A DNA stretch of 64,000 nt from Lunularia cruciata. Taxonomy: Eukaryota > Streptophyta > Marchantiopsida > Lunulariales > Lunulariaceae. The notes beneath the pieces were generated by a model. That model saw only the letters and a list, made by a program, of their open reading frames with translations, searched no databases and had not been told where the DNA came from. Both the position numbers and the translations under genes were made by a program. Below are positions 11,029 to 20,307 of the stretch, piece by piece; positions within the stretch are counted from its first letter, which is position 1, and the number at the start of each line of letters is the position of its first letter. Where the stretch lies: NCBI GenBank assembly GCA_948567375.1, contig OX419762.1, positions 25,312,608 through 25,376,607 of the forward strand, in the 5' to 3' direction.

Positions 11029-11985
11029 CTATGCAATAGTTGACAATTTCTTTTGAGTAATCATAGCTCCATTATCTCTCAAGAATGCAACAAAACCTGC
11101 TTGTTGAGCCTCCTTCACTTTTGCTAATTCTCCCTTCTTTGCTTGCCATTGGAGAGATTTGAGATCAAGATCTAACCAGATGCGCCGCCCCTTCAATACA
11201 GCCTTGTTTGCCATCACTAAATTCCTTTGAGTTTCTGAGCCAAACCTCACCAAAATGCTTCTTGGTTGTGCACCTTGCTGTCCCAATCTCAGAAACTCAA
11301 AGGAATTTAGTGATGGCAAACAAGGCTTTGCCTCACCAACCTCACATTGGCTCAGAAACTCAAAGGAATTTAGTGTCCTTGGTTGTGCACCTTGTTGTCC
11401 CAATCTATATGCTTGCACAATTTGAGGATCATGGACTCTCAAAGAATCAATAATAAATTCAAACACTATGGCCTTGGTATCTTCCTTCTCTATCTCTGGC
11501 AAACTTGAAATCCTCAAGTTTTTCATTCTCACGAGTTGGTTCTCCTTTTCAACCTCATGCTCTTGCAAGTAAGAGATTTGAACCACCTTAGTAGCTTCAG
11601 CATAAGACTTCATCTTCACTTCAAATGTGTCCACAATCTGTTGGAGCCCTCTCCTTTGTGTAGCAATGTTGTTGGCTTGTACTCCCAAAGATGCAACCTT
11701 CTCGGTAGCATCCACCATCCACTTGGTTGATGTTAATAGCGAGATAGTACTCTTCTTTAGGTCTTGAATCTCTTGGTTGACCAAGTTCAATGACTCTATT
11801 ATAGTGCTGATCTCAACCTTTACAACATCCATATCAGTCATGAGAGTACTCATGCACTGGGACATAGGTGCAAAGAAGCTTCTAAGCTCTTTGTGGAAAT
11901 CATTAGATTTCCTATACATTTTAGCTAATTGTTGTTGCTTCAAGGCTATATCTGCAATATCTTTCACCATCTTGGACTCCTCCAT
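11029..11985 (-). CDS. LINE ORF1 (RNA-binding coiled-coil protein), copy B, with internal fold-back
   Basis: 318 codons from the ATG at 11985 (MEESKMVKDI) to TAG at 11029-11031. The first ~150 residues look helical and coiled-coil forming (KQQQLAKMYRKSNDFHKEL…). They are followed by the conserved block MKNLRISSLPEIEKED, then VQAYRLGQQGAQPR, SILVRFGSETQRN and GRRIWLDLDL, the layout of a L1 ORF1p RRM-like core. An extra ~39 residues (LNSFEFL…) interrupt the core at about 11215-11395. The DNA there contains an inverted and a direct copy of the adjoining sequence. The frame survives, but the RNA-binding fold is probably damaged. Confidence 0.75.
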   Translation of the reverse strand: MEESKMVKDIADIALKQQQLAKMYRKSNDFHKELRSFFAPMSQCMSTLMTDMDVVKVEISTIIESLNLVNQEIQDLKKSTISLLTSTKWMVDATEKVASLGVQANNIATQRRGLQQIVDTFEVKMKSYAEATKVVQISYLQEHEVEKENQLVRMKNLRISSLPEIEKEDTKAIVFEFIIDSLRVHDPQIVQAYRLGQQGAQPRTLNSFEFLSQCEVGEAKPCLPSLNSFEFLRLGQQGAQPRSILVRFGSETQRNLVMANKAVLKGRRIWLDLDLKSLQWQAKKGELAKVKEAQQAGFVAFLRDNGAMITQKKLSTIA

Positions 11986-11999
11986 TATGCCAATCACTC

Positions 12000-12900
12000 A
12001 TCACTCACAATCAATCTAGAAGTTTTACTTCCAACACCAAAACTTCAAGATTTTCAAGTAGGCTTAGCTGCAATTTTACATCATTAAGAACTACTAGCTA
12101 GGTATTGAAAGAAGGAATTGGAGAAGTTGGTTCTAATGAGATAAGAATCACCTCATTTGGACATGTGAATGTAAAGATATTACATTCCAAATCAGTGGTG
12201 CACAAAGCTACCAAAGGCTGCAAAAATTGGGGTACCTAGAGCTCCAAATCTATCTTCTAAACTCTGTCAGTAATTTTTCAATGTAAAGGCTTGAGTGAGC
12301 TGATTCTAATGACACAAAGATCACTTCATTTGGATCATTGGGTACAAAGATACAATGGTCTGAATTTGCACTTCACAATGTTGTGATGTCCAAAGAGTCA
12401 CAGATCTCAAATTATCACAACTTCCTTGTCTGATCTTCAATTCCAACAAATCAAAGCTCAATAGAAACCTTGCACAGTGCTTGTTCTATTTCCACAAAAA
12501 CCACTTGATTTGGACCTATAAGTACAGAGCAATCCTACTTCACATGTGTAGAATTTAACACCAAGTACTTGGAAGTATTGCAGTGAAGCAAATGGTCATA
12601 TCATCTACGTTGGATATCCAAATTTTTCAAATATGGATTCAATAGAAAGCCTATGATAATGTGGTTCTTATGACACAAGAATCACTTAGATTGGGTTTGC
12701 GAGTGAGGAGAACTGGCCCTGAAAAGTTGGAACTCTAAACACCAAGATGCATGAAATGTGACAGAATGAGAATTGCCACCACTGCTTGCTTAAACCTCCA
12801 TCCATGTGCTACGAATTTGGACTTGAAACAAAGCTTGTAACTCACAGATTCTGATGCCTCAACATCTCTTCATGATCTCTTCTGATTCAGCAGTACAATG
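12000..12900 (-). promoter_or_regulatory. LINE B 5'UTR, periodic ~175-180 bp units
   Basis: A recurring motif (C-T-[TC]-[CG]-A-T-T-T-G-G preceded by AATGA.A.AA.ATCA) begins at 12151, 12324, 12504 and 12685, spacings of 173, 180 and 181 bp. Units are strongly diverged. In mouse L1, tandem 5'UTR monomers act as promoters; a promoter role here is inferred from position only. Confidence 0.55.
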
Positions 12901-12904
12901 ATCA

Positions 12905-13987
12905 ATCAAGGCCTTGTCATATAAGACCTAAAACTCCCCCAAGAACTTGGTACCTTGATCAGTCAAAACCTCAATTGGTGCACCAAAATGACTAAGAACC
13001 TGATCTAGGAACAAGTAAACTGTTAAACTGTCCCTTCACTGAACTTGTCAAGAAGTGCCACCAACTCAATCCACTTGGAGAAGTGCTCCACCATAACCAA
13101 AAAATCTTGATGATGTCTTATTGTCAACAGTAAAGATCAAACAAAGTCCAAACTCCAACGGTAACCCAATCCCATGATAAGTAATGGGTGTAATTGTGGT
13201 GTAGGAGCATTATTGATGCTCAACTCAGTCACAAACCACACATTTGGCAATAAAATACTATACATCATGTTGTATACTATGTCATCAATAGATGGAGCCT
13301 AATGACTCTAGAGTAAGCTATATGTATATTTTACTCCAAAATGTCCTAACTCCTCATGAGCATGACGGACCAATTATGGTCTTTGTGATGGAAGTGGTAC
13401 TACTCACACTCTATCATCCTCCTATACATGAAAAATGTGTCTACCCTCTGATCTAAATTGCCTGGCTTGTTGAAGAACATTGTCTTTCTCCTTAGCACCA
13501 ACTGAGCCACCCACAACACCAGTGCAAAGATAATCCATCACTAAGACACCATCATGGATGTCTCATTAAACTGTACCAATATCTCCACCCTTTGGATCTA
13601 TGACCTCAATAACTCCTTCAATATGCGTTGAGAGAGAAACCACTAAAGCCTCAAAAAATATACATGGAAAGGTAAATGCATATCAACTTTCCATCATCTC
13701 CTTATTTGTCTCATCATGCCAATGTGCTCTAGTTTGATCTTGCTAGCGGGGACATGAACTTCTACTCAACTCATTTGCATCATGATTCACCATTATAAGT
13801 ATATGAATAACCATGAAATCATACTCTTATAAATTTAGAGCCCACTGTGTAGGCTTTCTTGAAAGCTTGTAAGACTTCATCAACCATTTTAGTGGTTGAT
13901 GACCAATGATGAGAGTGAAGGGGTTACCAAATAGGTAACATCATAGATGTGTTATTGCCTACATTCCTGCCAAGCACTCTCTCTTAT
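12905..13987 (-). pseudogene. Gypsy-2 integrase and RNase H remains
   Basis: Minus-strand Ty3/gypsy code of a lineage different from gypsy-1. About 12930-13120 gives integrase (EHFSKWIELVALLDKF, then, after a frame change, LSHFGAPIEVLTDQGTKFL). Around 13220 is a partial zinc-binding CQMC. About 13790-13985 gives RNase H (SPYKRECLAGM, YLFGNPFTLI, HQPLKWLMKSYKLSRKPTQW, NHDANELS). Stops and frameshifts are frequent, so it is dead. 13250-13780 has no clean reading but lies between these domains and is presumably decayed integrase and linker. Confidence 0.75.
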
Positions 13988-14033
13988 ATGAACAATGAAC
14001 AATGAACAATGAAATATAAAGCCCGAAAGACCC
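13988..14033 (-). mobile_element. 46-bp orphan LINE 3' end in gypsy-2
   Basis: Only the last 46 bp of the LINE family are present: three TTCATTG units and the block AATATAAAGCCCGAAAGACC (as read on +, followed by CA). The gypsy RNase H reads in frame across it (SPY before, KRECLAGM after), with TAT on both sides as a possible 3-bp duplication. It is an extremely 5'-truncated insertion. Confidence 0.88.
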
Positions 14034-15090
14034 ATATGGACTATACTTTGTATCCATTGAATTTTTGGAGCAACTAGCATAGCCACCACAAACTCCTTCC
14101 CCTCATCATCATGTTGGGTGAGCATTGCTCAAAGCCCCAACATACTCCAATCAATGTGAACTTGGAATGGTCATCCTTTGATTGGTCTCCTAAAAATAAG
14201 GGTAGATATCAACCTCTCCTTGAGCTCTATAAAAGCTCTCTCTTGCTCATCTTCCCGACACCACTCCTATGTAAGCTTAGTCAGCTTTGTCAGGGCCTTG
14301 GTAGTTGCACTAAATGTTCCTCTAACATAGCGATGATAGAAGTTTACTAACCCAAGGAATGCTTGCACTCTACTCACATTTGTAGGCCAAGGAATACATG
14401 AAATAGCCTCCACCTTGGTCTACTAAACACCAAGTCTTCCAAGGTAGATAGTGTGATCCAAATACTCAACCTACTTGTGGAAGAATCTATACTTCTTATG
14501 ATATAATTTGAGTCCATGAGACCTCAAACACCTCCAACAAATGTCTCTCATGCTCCTCCACAATAATGATATAGACCAAAATATCATCAATATAGCACCA
14601 AGCAAAATCCAATCCTACTAGTATCATATCCATGATCCTCTAAAACTTGGTATGAACATTCTTTAACCCAAATGATAAGAACCTCCATTGATAAAGTACA
14701 TCCTTGCTATAAGGATCAATAGCCCAAAATGCTATCTTGAACTTATCTTTCTCCCTAATTGGCAATTGATGATATCTTGCTTGAAGATCCAAAGTATTGA
14801 AGACCTTTGCATGCCCAATTGCATCAAAGATCTCCTTTGTGTAGGCATGGCATACCAATCAACCCTAGTCTATCGGTTGATAGGATGGTAATCTCACATG
14901 TCCATCTATCAGTGTAGTTGCCATGGATCTTGGCTAGCATCACTATAGCTAAAGCATACTCTCCATGTGAAATCTCCACCAACCCAACCTCAAAAAGATC
15001 TCTACTCTAGCTCTGAATCAATGCTCTCTCCATGTTACTATATATGTAGGGATGTCAAAAAACTAATGTGTCACTAATGTGTGAGCCCAT
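14034..15090 (-). pseudogene. Gypsy-2 reverse transcriptase remains
   Basis: Minus-strand RT. About 14860-15020 reads VEISHGEYALAIVMLAKIHGN and later decayed YRP.NR. About 14640-14858 reads EIFDAIGHAKVFNTLDLQARYHQLPI, KFKIAFWAIDP and YQWRFLSFGLKNVHTKF, the classical palm block of plant Ty3/gypsy RT with LDLxxxYHQ. The catalytic YxDD region should lie at about 14560-14640 (TIxxxxWxYIDDILV-like reading) and is decayed. The element resumes upstream at 20308, after LINE C. Confidence 0.78.
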
Positions 15091-16132
15091 GAGTTTTCGA
15101 AAGTTTGAGAGGAGAGGAGTCCCGAAAGTTTGAGAAGCCATATCTCCCTACATACATGTCCAAACGTTGCGGTTTTGGTCTCGTTCGAAGCGCCTTGCCA
15201 AGACCTTTCCATAGCCACCAAGATTGTGTCATTCTGAGCTTTGAGCGAAACGTTATGCGTGATTGAAATTTCTGACACAGGAGCTAGACTTGAGAGTTCG
15301 AATCTTCATCATATGGTGTCCAAATGGAGTGATTTTTGTGGCATTAGAAGCGCCTTTGGAAGCTCTTTCGATTGATACTACGCTGGCTTGCAGAGCACAT
15401 ACACAAAGAAAGTTATGAAGATTCGAATTCTGCCATCTCTCGCAGATTTTAGGGTTTGAGCTCAATTTTCAACACCTTGTAACTTTTTGGTTCCATGTCC
15501 AAATCTTTCAATCTTGGACTCATTGGAAAGAGCTGTGAGAGTGCTTTCTTTTGAACTCCTGGTTGCTGAAGTTGGAGTTCTGTGGAAGAAGTTTCGAAAT
15601 TCATCAATCTGTGTTCTTGTGCGGTTGGTGGTGCTCAAATCTGCAACTTTCAGAGGCTGGAACTTTGGACTCACATCTTCAAATGAGGTGATCTTGGACT
15701 CATTAGAAGCATCTTGTCAAGAGCTATTGATTGAAATTCATTTCATAGAATTTGAAGCTTTGTGCTTGCAGTTATCAGCATTTGAATTCTTTGATTCAAT
15801 GAGGTTTAGAAGTTTCCATAGAGAACTCTAGAGGCCATAACTTCATGTCTATTGGCTCAAATAAGTTCATTTTTGATTCATTGGATAGAATTTCTCAAGA
15901 GCTTTTGATTGAGTCATCTATTGTAGATTTTAAAGTATTGTAGCCAAGGTTATGAATTTTCGAAATCTGTAGGATTTCAAAATTTTCATGTAGGAAAAAC
16001 TCAAATTCAAAAGTTTGCAACTTTTGATTTACAAGTCCAAAGGAGTTGATTTTTGGTGTAGAGCTATTGGTGTTCACAGAGTGTGAGTGAACCAGAGGAT
16101 ACATTCTCATAGTATCTGTTAGAAATTTTAGA
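15091..16132 (+). promoter_or_regulatory. LINE C 5'UTR: six degenerate ~180-bp units
   Basis: The core motif TGTCCAAA.G…GATTTTTG…TCATT.GAAGC.CCTTG recurs at 15157, 15317, 15496, 15676, 15854 and 16034. Spacings are 160, 179, 180, 178 and 180 bp. Each unit also has a downstream TTATGAA.ATTCGAA…TTTGCAACTTT-like block. Position and length agree with an internal promoter region, as needed by a LINE, but no transcription start can be seen directly. Confidence 0.7.
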
Positions 16133-16972
16133 ATGGAAGCTTCCAAGATGATGCAAGACATTGCTGAGATAGCTTCAAAACAGCAACAGCTTGCTGAAAT
16201 GTATAGAAAAGCAAATGACTTCCACAAGGAACTCAAGAGCTTTTTTGCCCCCATGTCTCAATGCATGAACACTCTTATGGCAGATTTGCAAACCGTAAGA
16301 GTTGATGTCTTGACTGTGAAAGAATCTCTGAATTCGATCACCGTAGATATCCAAGAACTCAAGAAGAGTAGCAATTTGATGTTAGACTCCACCAAGGGTA
16401 TGGTGGATGCTACTGAGAAGGTTGCTTCCTTGGGAGCACAAGCCACCAACATTGCTTCACAAAATGGAGGGCTGCAAGAGATGGTTGACACATTAGAGGT
16501 CAAGATGAAGTCATATGCTGAAGCTACGAAGGTGGCTCAAATCTCTTACTTGCAAGAGCATGAGGTTGAGAAGGAGAACCAATTGGTGAGAATGAAGAAC
16601 TTGAGGATTTCAGGTTTGCCTGAGATTGAGAAGGAAGACACCAAGGCCATAGTGTGTGAGTTTATTGTTGATTCTTTGAGAGTCCATGATCCTCAGATTT
16701 TGCAAGCATATAGATTGGGACAACAAGGTGCACAACCAAGAAGCATTTTGGTGAGGTTTGGCTCAGAAAATCAAAGGAATGCAGTGATGGGGAACAAAGC
16801 TATACTAAAGGGGCGGCGTATCTGGTTGGACCCTGATCTCACACCTCTCCAATGGCAAGCAAAGAAGGGAGAATTAGCAAAAGTGAAGGAGGCTCAACAA
16901 GCAGGTTTTGTTGCATTCTTGAGAGATAATAGAGCTGTGATTACTCAAAAGACATTGTCACCTATTGCATAG
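16133..16972 (+). CDS. LINE ORF1 (L1 ORF1p-like RNA-binding protein), copy C
   Basis: 279 residues from ATG (MEASKMMQDI) to TAG. Residues ~1-150 are rich in heptad-like helices (KQQQLAEMYRKANDFHKELKSF; later LEVKMKSYAEATK) and should form a coiled coil. Residues ~160-250 hold MKNLRISGLPEIEKEDTKAI, ILQAYRLGQQ, RSILVRFGS and GRRIWLDPDLTPLQWQAKKG, which matches the RRM-like core and C-terminal domain of L1 ORF1p. There is no CCHC knuckle, which is the usual ORF1 feature of flowering-plant L1s. The role is RNA binding and packaging of the LINE transcript. The ATG is preceded by the 5'UTR and the frame continues after the TAG into ORF2. Confidence 0.85.
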   Translation: MEASKMMQDIAEIASKQQQLAEMYRKANDFHKELKSFFAPMSQCMNTLMADLQTVRVDVLTVKESLNSITVDIQELKKSSNLMLDSTKGMVDATEKVASLGAQATNIASQNGGLQEMVDTLEVKMKSYAEATKVAQISYLQEHEVEKENQLVRMKNLRISGLPEIEKEDTKAIVCEFIVDSLRVHDPQILQAYRLGQQGAQPRSILVRFGSENQRNAVMGNKAILKGRRIWLDPDLTPLQWQAKKGELAKVKEAQQAGFVAFLRDNRAVITQKTLSPIA

Positions 16973-16981
16973 CAATTCCAG
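16970..16981 (+). promoter_or_regulatory. In-frame UAG between ORF1 and ORF2 (candidate readthrough site)
   Basis: The sequence is TAG CAA TTC CAG. ORF1 and ORF2 are in the same frame, and the first ATG after this UAG lies about 110 codons into ORF2, beyond the endonuclease N and E residues. The same 9 bases, TAG CAA TTC, occur in copies A (3997-3989), B (11031-11023), E (30794-30802), F (43034-43026) and G (46611-46619). The context resembles the tobamovirus-type leaky stop (UAG CAR YYA), differing at the sixth position. Confidence 0.6.
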
Positions 16982-19900
16982 ACCTTTAGAGTACTGTTTT
17001 GGAATGTTCATGGGCTCACACATACCAAGTACTCCAGCGCTAAGCCTTTGTGGGATGATGCTGATCTGATCAATCTTGTTGAGACATGGGAACATGAAGG
17101 AAACACCATTCAAGACATTGAAGGATTCACTCTTGTTGGTTCAACCTGGAACAAGCGGAGACAACACAAAGGAAGGGGCTTTGGAGGTATTGCTACTTAC
17201 GTCAGATTTGGCTTTGAGAAATCAATCTCTTTGATAGGTCAAGATTCAAGTGGACAATACCATTGGCTGAGGATTGGAGGAGTTGCCACACCTTGCTTCA
17301 TTGCTGTTTGTTACTTTGCCCCGTTGACATCACCAATCTATTCAAGTGGACTTCTCAACACCATGCAGCCTTTCCATTCCTTGACGAAGGATGTGTTAGA
17401 GTTTCAAAGTAAAGGTGCAGTCCTTGTTCTTGGTGATTTCAATGCTAGGATCCAAGCCTCTCAGATCCCTGACTTGAGCGACCTTGAGAATGATCCTTTC
17501 CACAGCTTGATAGACCATTCCAGTGCTTGGTCACGCTCTTCCAAAGATCCTATGTCCAATTCCATGAGTGAGCACTTTTTGAGCTTTGGTGCCAATTGTA
17601 GCTTGAAGATCTTGAATGGCCTTTCTCAATTTCTAGAAACTTGTAAAAGCACATGCTTTGCCTCAGGTGGATCAAGCACCATAGATTATATGCTCACTTC
17701 AACTAATGATATCCATCTTGTCTCAGATTTTGCTGTTTTAGATCCTCAACCAGAATCAGACCATGCACCTCTATCTTGTACCATCCTTTTTCCTTGCCTC
17801 AATAGAACCACATTACCTATAGACCATGCTTTTAGAGGCAAACTTCGTCTAGATTTTCACAAGAGAGACTTGTACCAACAAGCTATCCAAGAGAAATTGA
17901 GTTCTATGGAGTGGAGTTCTGATTTTCAACAACGTAGTGATCAATTGATTGAACTTCTTCAATCTACATCAACTTCTTTGTTTCCAAGAGGCTCCCACAG
18001 GAAGAGACTTGGTCTCCCTTGCAATAGATGGTATGATGCTGATTGCAAAATGGCAAGGATCAAAGCTATGGATAGATCTCTTGATCAGATTGCACAAAAT
18101 CAAGCTTTTGTTTTATATAGAAAGTTGGTGAAGTGCAAAAAGTGGGCATTTCTAAGACTCAAAGGAGTTGAGTTGAGCACTGAATTGAGGAGCAATCCCA
18201 AGGCTTTCTGGAAGAAAGTAACCATCAGATCTCCATCTCCATCACTGGACCTGAATGAGCTTTATGACTATGTGAAGGATTTGTACTTTTCCCAAATGCT
18301 CCAAGCATAGCACCTTGCCTTGGATCTGCTCTCACCATCTCTGAAGCTGATGTCAAGTACCAATTGAAGAAGTTGGCCAATGGTAAGGCTGAAGACCTTG
18401 ATGGACTATGTGTTGAACTTCTGAAGTGGGGTGGTAGCCAACTGATTTCAATACTCACTTCTCATTTGAATGAGGCAATCAAGTGTGGCTTTCCGGATAG
18501 ATGGTGCTTCAAGAAGGTAGTTCCTATTCACAAGTCTGGCCAAAGAGATGTTGTCACCAATTACCGTACCATACTTGTTGGTAGTGTCTTTGCCAAGTTG
18601 TATGGTCGAATTTTGGAGTCAAGGTTGAGCACTTGGGCTGAAAAGCACAAAATTCAAGCTAAGTGCCAAGCTGGTTTCAGATTAGGCTTTAGTACTTTGG
18701 ACCACCTATTGGTACTTCATGTTTTGTGGTGCAAATCCAAGGGGGTTGGGAGAGCTCTCTATGTTGCCTTTATTGATTTCAGGAAGGCCTTTGATAAGGT
18801 GCTCAGGAAATCTCTAAGTGAGAGACTCATTGAAGTGGGTGTTTCAGCTGATCTGATTGGTGCTATCTCTAGACTCTATGAGAAAGTGATTGTGAAACTT
18901 TCATCTTTGAGCTCTCAAGATGTCCTTAGCACAATGGGTGTGATCCAAGGCTGCTCTCTGTCTCCAACTCTGTTCGGAATCTTCATCAATGATCTAGAGA
19001 GTCTACTCATGGAAGCTGGAGCTACAGGTGTACAGGTTGGCTCTTTGATGATACATGCACTCCTTTATGCAGATGATGTAGTGCTTCTCTCTACCAATCC
19101 ACAGAGTTTACAGAAGCTGTTGGATTCTCTACTTTGCTTTTGCAATGAAACAAAGATGGAGGTGAACCTTGACAAGTCCAAGGTCATTGTGGTGGGTTCT
19201 AAAGGTGTCACACCTTTCTTTTTTGATGGACAGCAATTGGAGCAGGTTTCTTCTTACAAGTACTTGGGCCTTGAGTTTTCTCATGACTATAGTTGGTCTA
19301 CTTGTGTGAAGATGAGAATCAATGCAGGCTTTAGAGCTTTGTATTCACTCATGAACCGCAGTAGACTTGCTCACCTCACCACATGGGAGTTGAAGAAGGT
19401 GTTGTTCAGATCTCTTGTGCAGCCGGTGGTTCTCTATGGTGCTCAGATTTGGGGTCCAGGTACTAAGAAGACATGGTGGCAAAAGGTGGAGAAAGTTCAG
19501 AAATTGTTTTTGTGTGATGAACTTGGGGTGAGGACTCAAACTCCTTATGTATTCCTGCTTGCTGAAACAGGATTTTTACCTCTTGAGGCTGAAGCTTTGT
19601 TTTTAGCTATCACATATGCCGCTAAGGTGAGGTCCATGGAGCATGAGAGACTTCCCTACCAAGCTTTTTGTGCCACTCTATCTGTCGGTTGGTATACAGA
19701 TCTGATTGCATGGGCCACAAGGTGGAATGTTTCTGAGCGACATTGGAGATTGGAGCCTATTGCACTTCGAGAGGTGATCAAGGAGCAGTTTTTACTTTGC
19801 TTATGGCAGCAACCCGGTACCAAGATGGTGTTCTATCAGCAGTTTGTAAATCCTATGTTGGTGTATTGTGAGCAAGATTATCTCTTGGCTAGGATTTCTA

Positions 19901-20205
19901 CTTCATTGAGACATGTTATCGCTCAATATAGAACTAGTTCTCATAGACTAGAAGTAGAACAAGGACGTTGGCAGCAGATAGAGCACTCCATGCGACTTTG
20001 CAAATTGTGTATTATGAGCAAAGTTGAGGATGAGCATCATGTGTTTGTTGATTGCCCTTGTTACATGCAGATTAGAGTTAGACATCAGATTACTTGCAGT
20101 GACTTCTCAACTCTCTTACAGGTTGAAGCTTTAGCATTAGGGAAGTACATGACAGAAGTTACTTTACATCGGACCAATTTGTTACAGATTGGTCCGATGC
20201 CCTAG
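16973..20205 (+). pseudogene. LINE ORF2, copy C, single frameshift
   Basis: EEP endonuclease (FWNVHG, LVETW, GDFNAR, SSTIDYML, SDHAPLS), RT (HKSGQRD, AFIDFRKAFDKV, GVIQGCSLSPTLFG, LLYADDVVLLS) and C-terminal CCHC (CKLC … HHVFVDC) are complete. One base is missing from a T-run at about 18288-18293 (other copies have five T before CCC), which brings a TAG at 18308-18310; the rest is open from about 18312 to 20205. Everything except that single indel is like the open ORF2 of copy F. Confidence 0.9.
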
Positions 20206-20218
20206 GCCCTTGCCTAGG
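20167..20218 (+). promoter_or_regulatory. 3' stem-loops of LINE RNA overlapping ORF2 stop
   Basis: Perfect 12-bp inverted repeat CATCGGACCAAT (20167-20178) / ATTGGTCCGATG (20188-20199) with a 9-nt loop, followed by CCTAGG (20201-20206) / CCTAGG (20213-20218) with a 6-nt loop. The ORF2 stop TAG lies inside the first CCTAGG. In copy F the first stem is 14 bp. 3' stem-loops are recognised by the RT in several LINEs (for example eel UnaL2); the same role is inferred here. Confidence 0.7.
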
Positions 20219-20307
20219 CTCACATTTCATGTGTTTTGTATTGTGTTTCCAGCCTTTTGACTCTTTGGGTCTTTCGGGCTTTATATTTCATTGTTTCATT
20301 GTTTCAT

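Larger units (their letters stand above)
7699..12900 (-). mobile_element. LINE copy B, near full length, divergent 5'UTR, TTCATTG tail
   Basis: Minus-strand LINE with a 7-bp tail repeat (TTCATTG, about 7699-7722), the conserved 3' end, a broken ORF2 (7801-10994), an open ORF1 (11029-11985) and a long 5'UTR to about 12900. Upstream of 12000 the sequence no longer aligns by eye to the 5'UTR of C, E or F, yet it has the same ~180-bp rhythm. This is an older subfamily member. The 5' boundary is an estimate: gypsy-2 integrase code is recognisable from about 12905. Confidence 0.85.
15091..20307 (+). mobile_element. LINE copy C, full length, one frameshift from intact
   Basis: A complete plus-strand LINE of about 5.2 kb. 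It starts at GTTTTCGAAAGTTTGAGAGG (the 5' end shared by C, E, F, G, N and Y), has a ~1.04-kb 5'UTR, ORF1, ORF2 with one 1-nt deletion, the 3' stem-loops and a TTTCATTG tail (20285-20307). It splits gypsy-2. It is nearly the same sequence as copy F, sharing for example SGQYHWLRIGG and KCKKWAFLRL. No clear target duplication was seen at the ends. Confidence 0.93.

Noticed and set aside
14034-14100. Possible independent gene start near the orphan tail
   Set aside because: The sequence continues gypsy-2 code in frame when the 46-bp tail is removed.
15253-15674. Two consecutive 70-codon frames on the antisense strand of the LINE 5'UTR, present in C, E, F and Y, reminiscent of primate L1 ORF0
   Set aside because: They begin with GTG and TTG, not ATG, their equal length follows from the ~180-bp repeat units, and conservation is explained by the youth of the copies.
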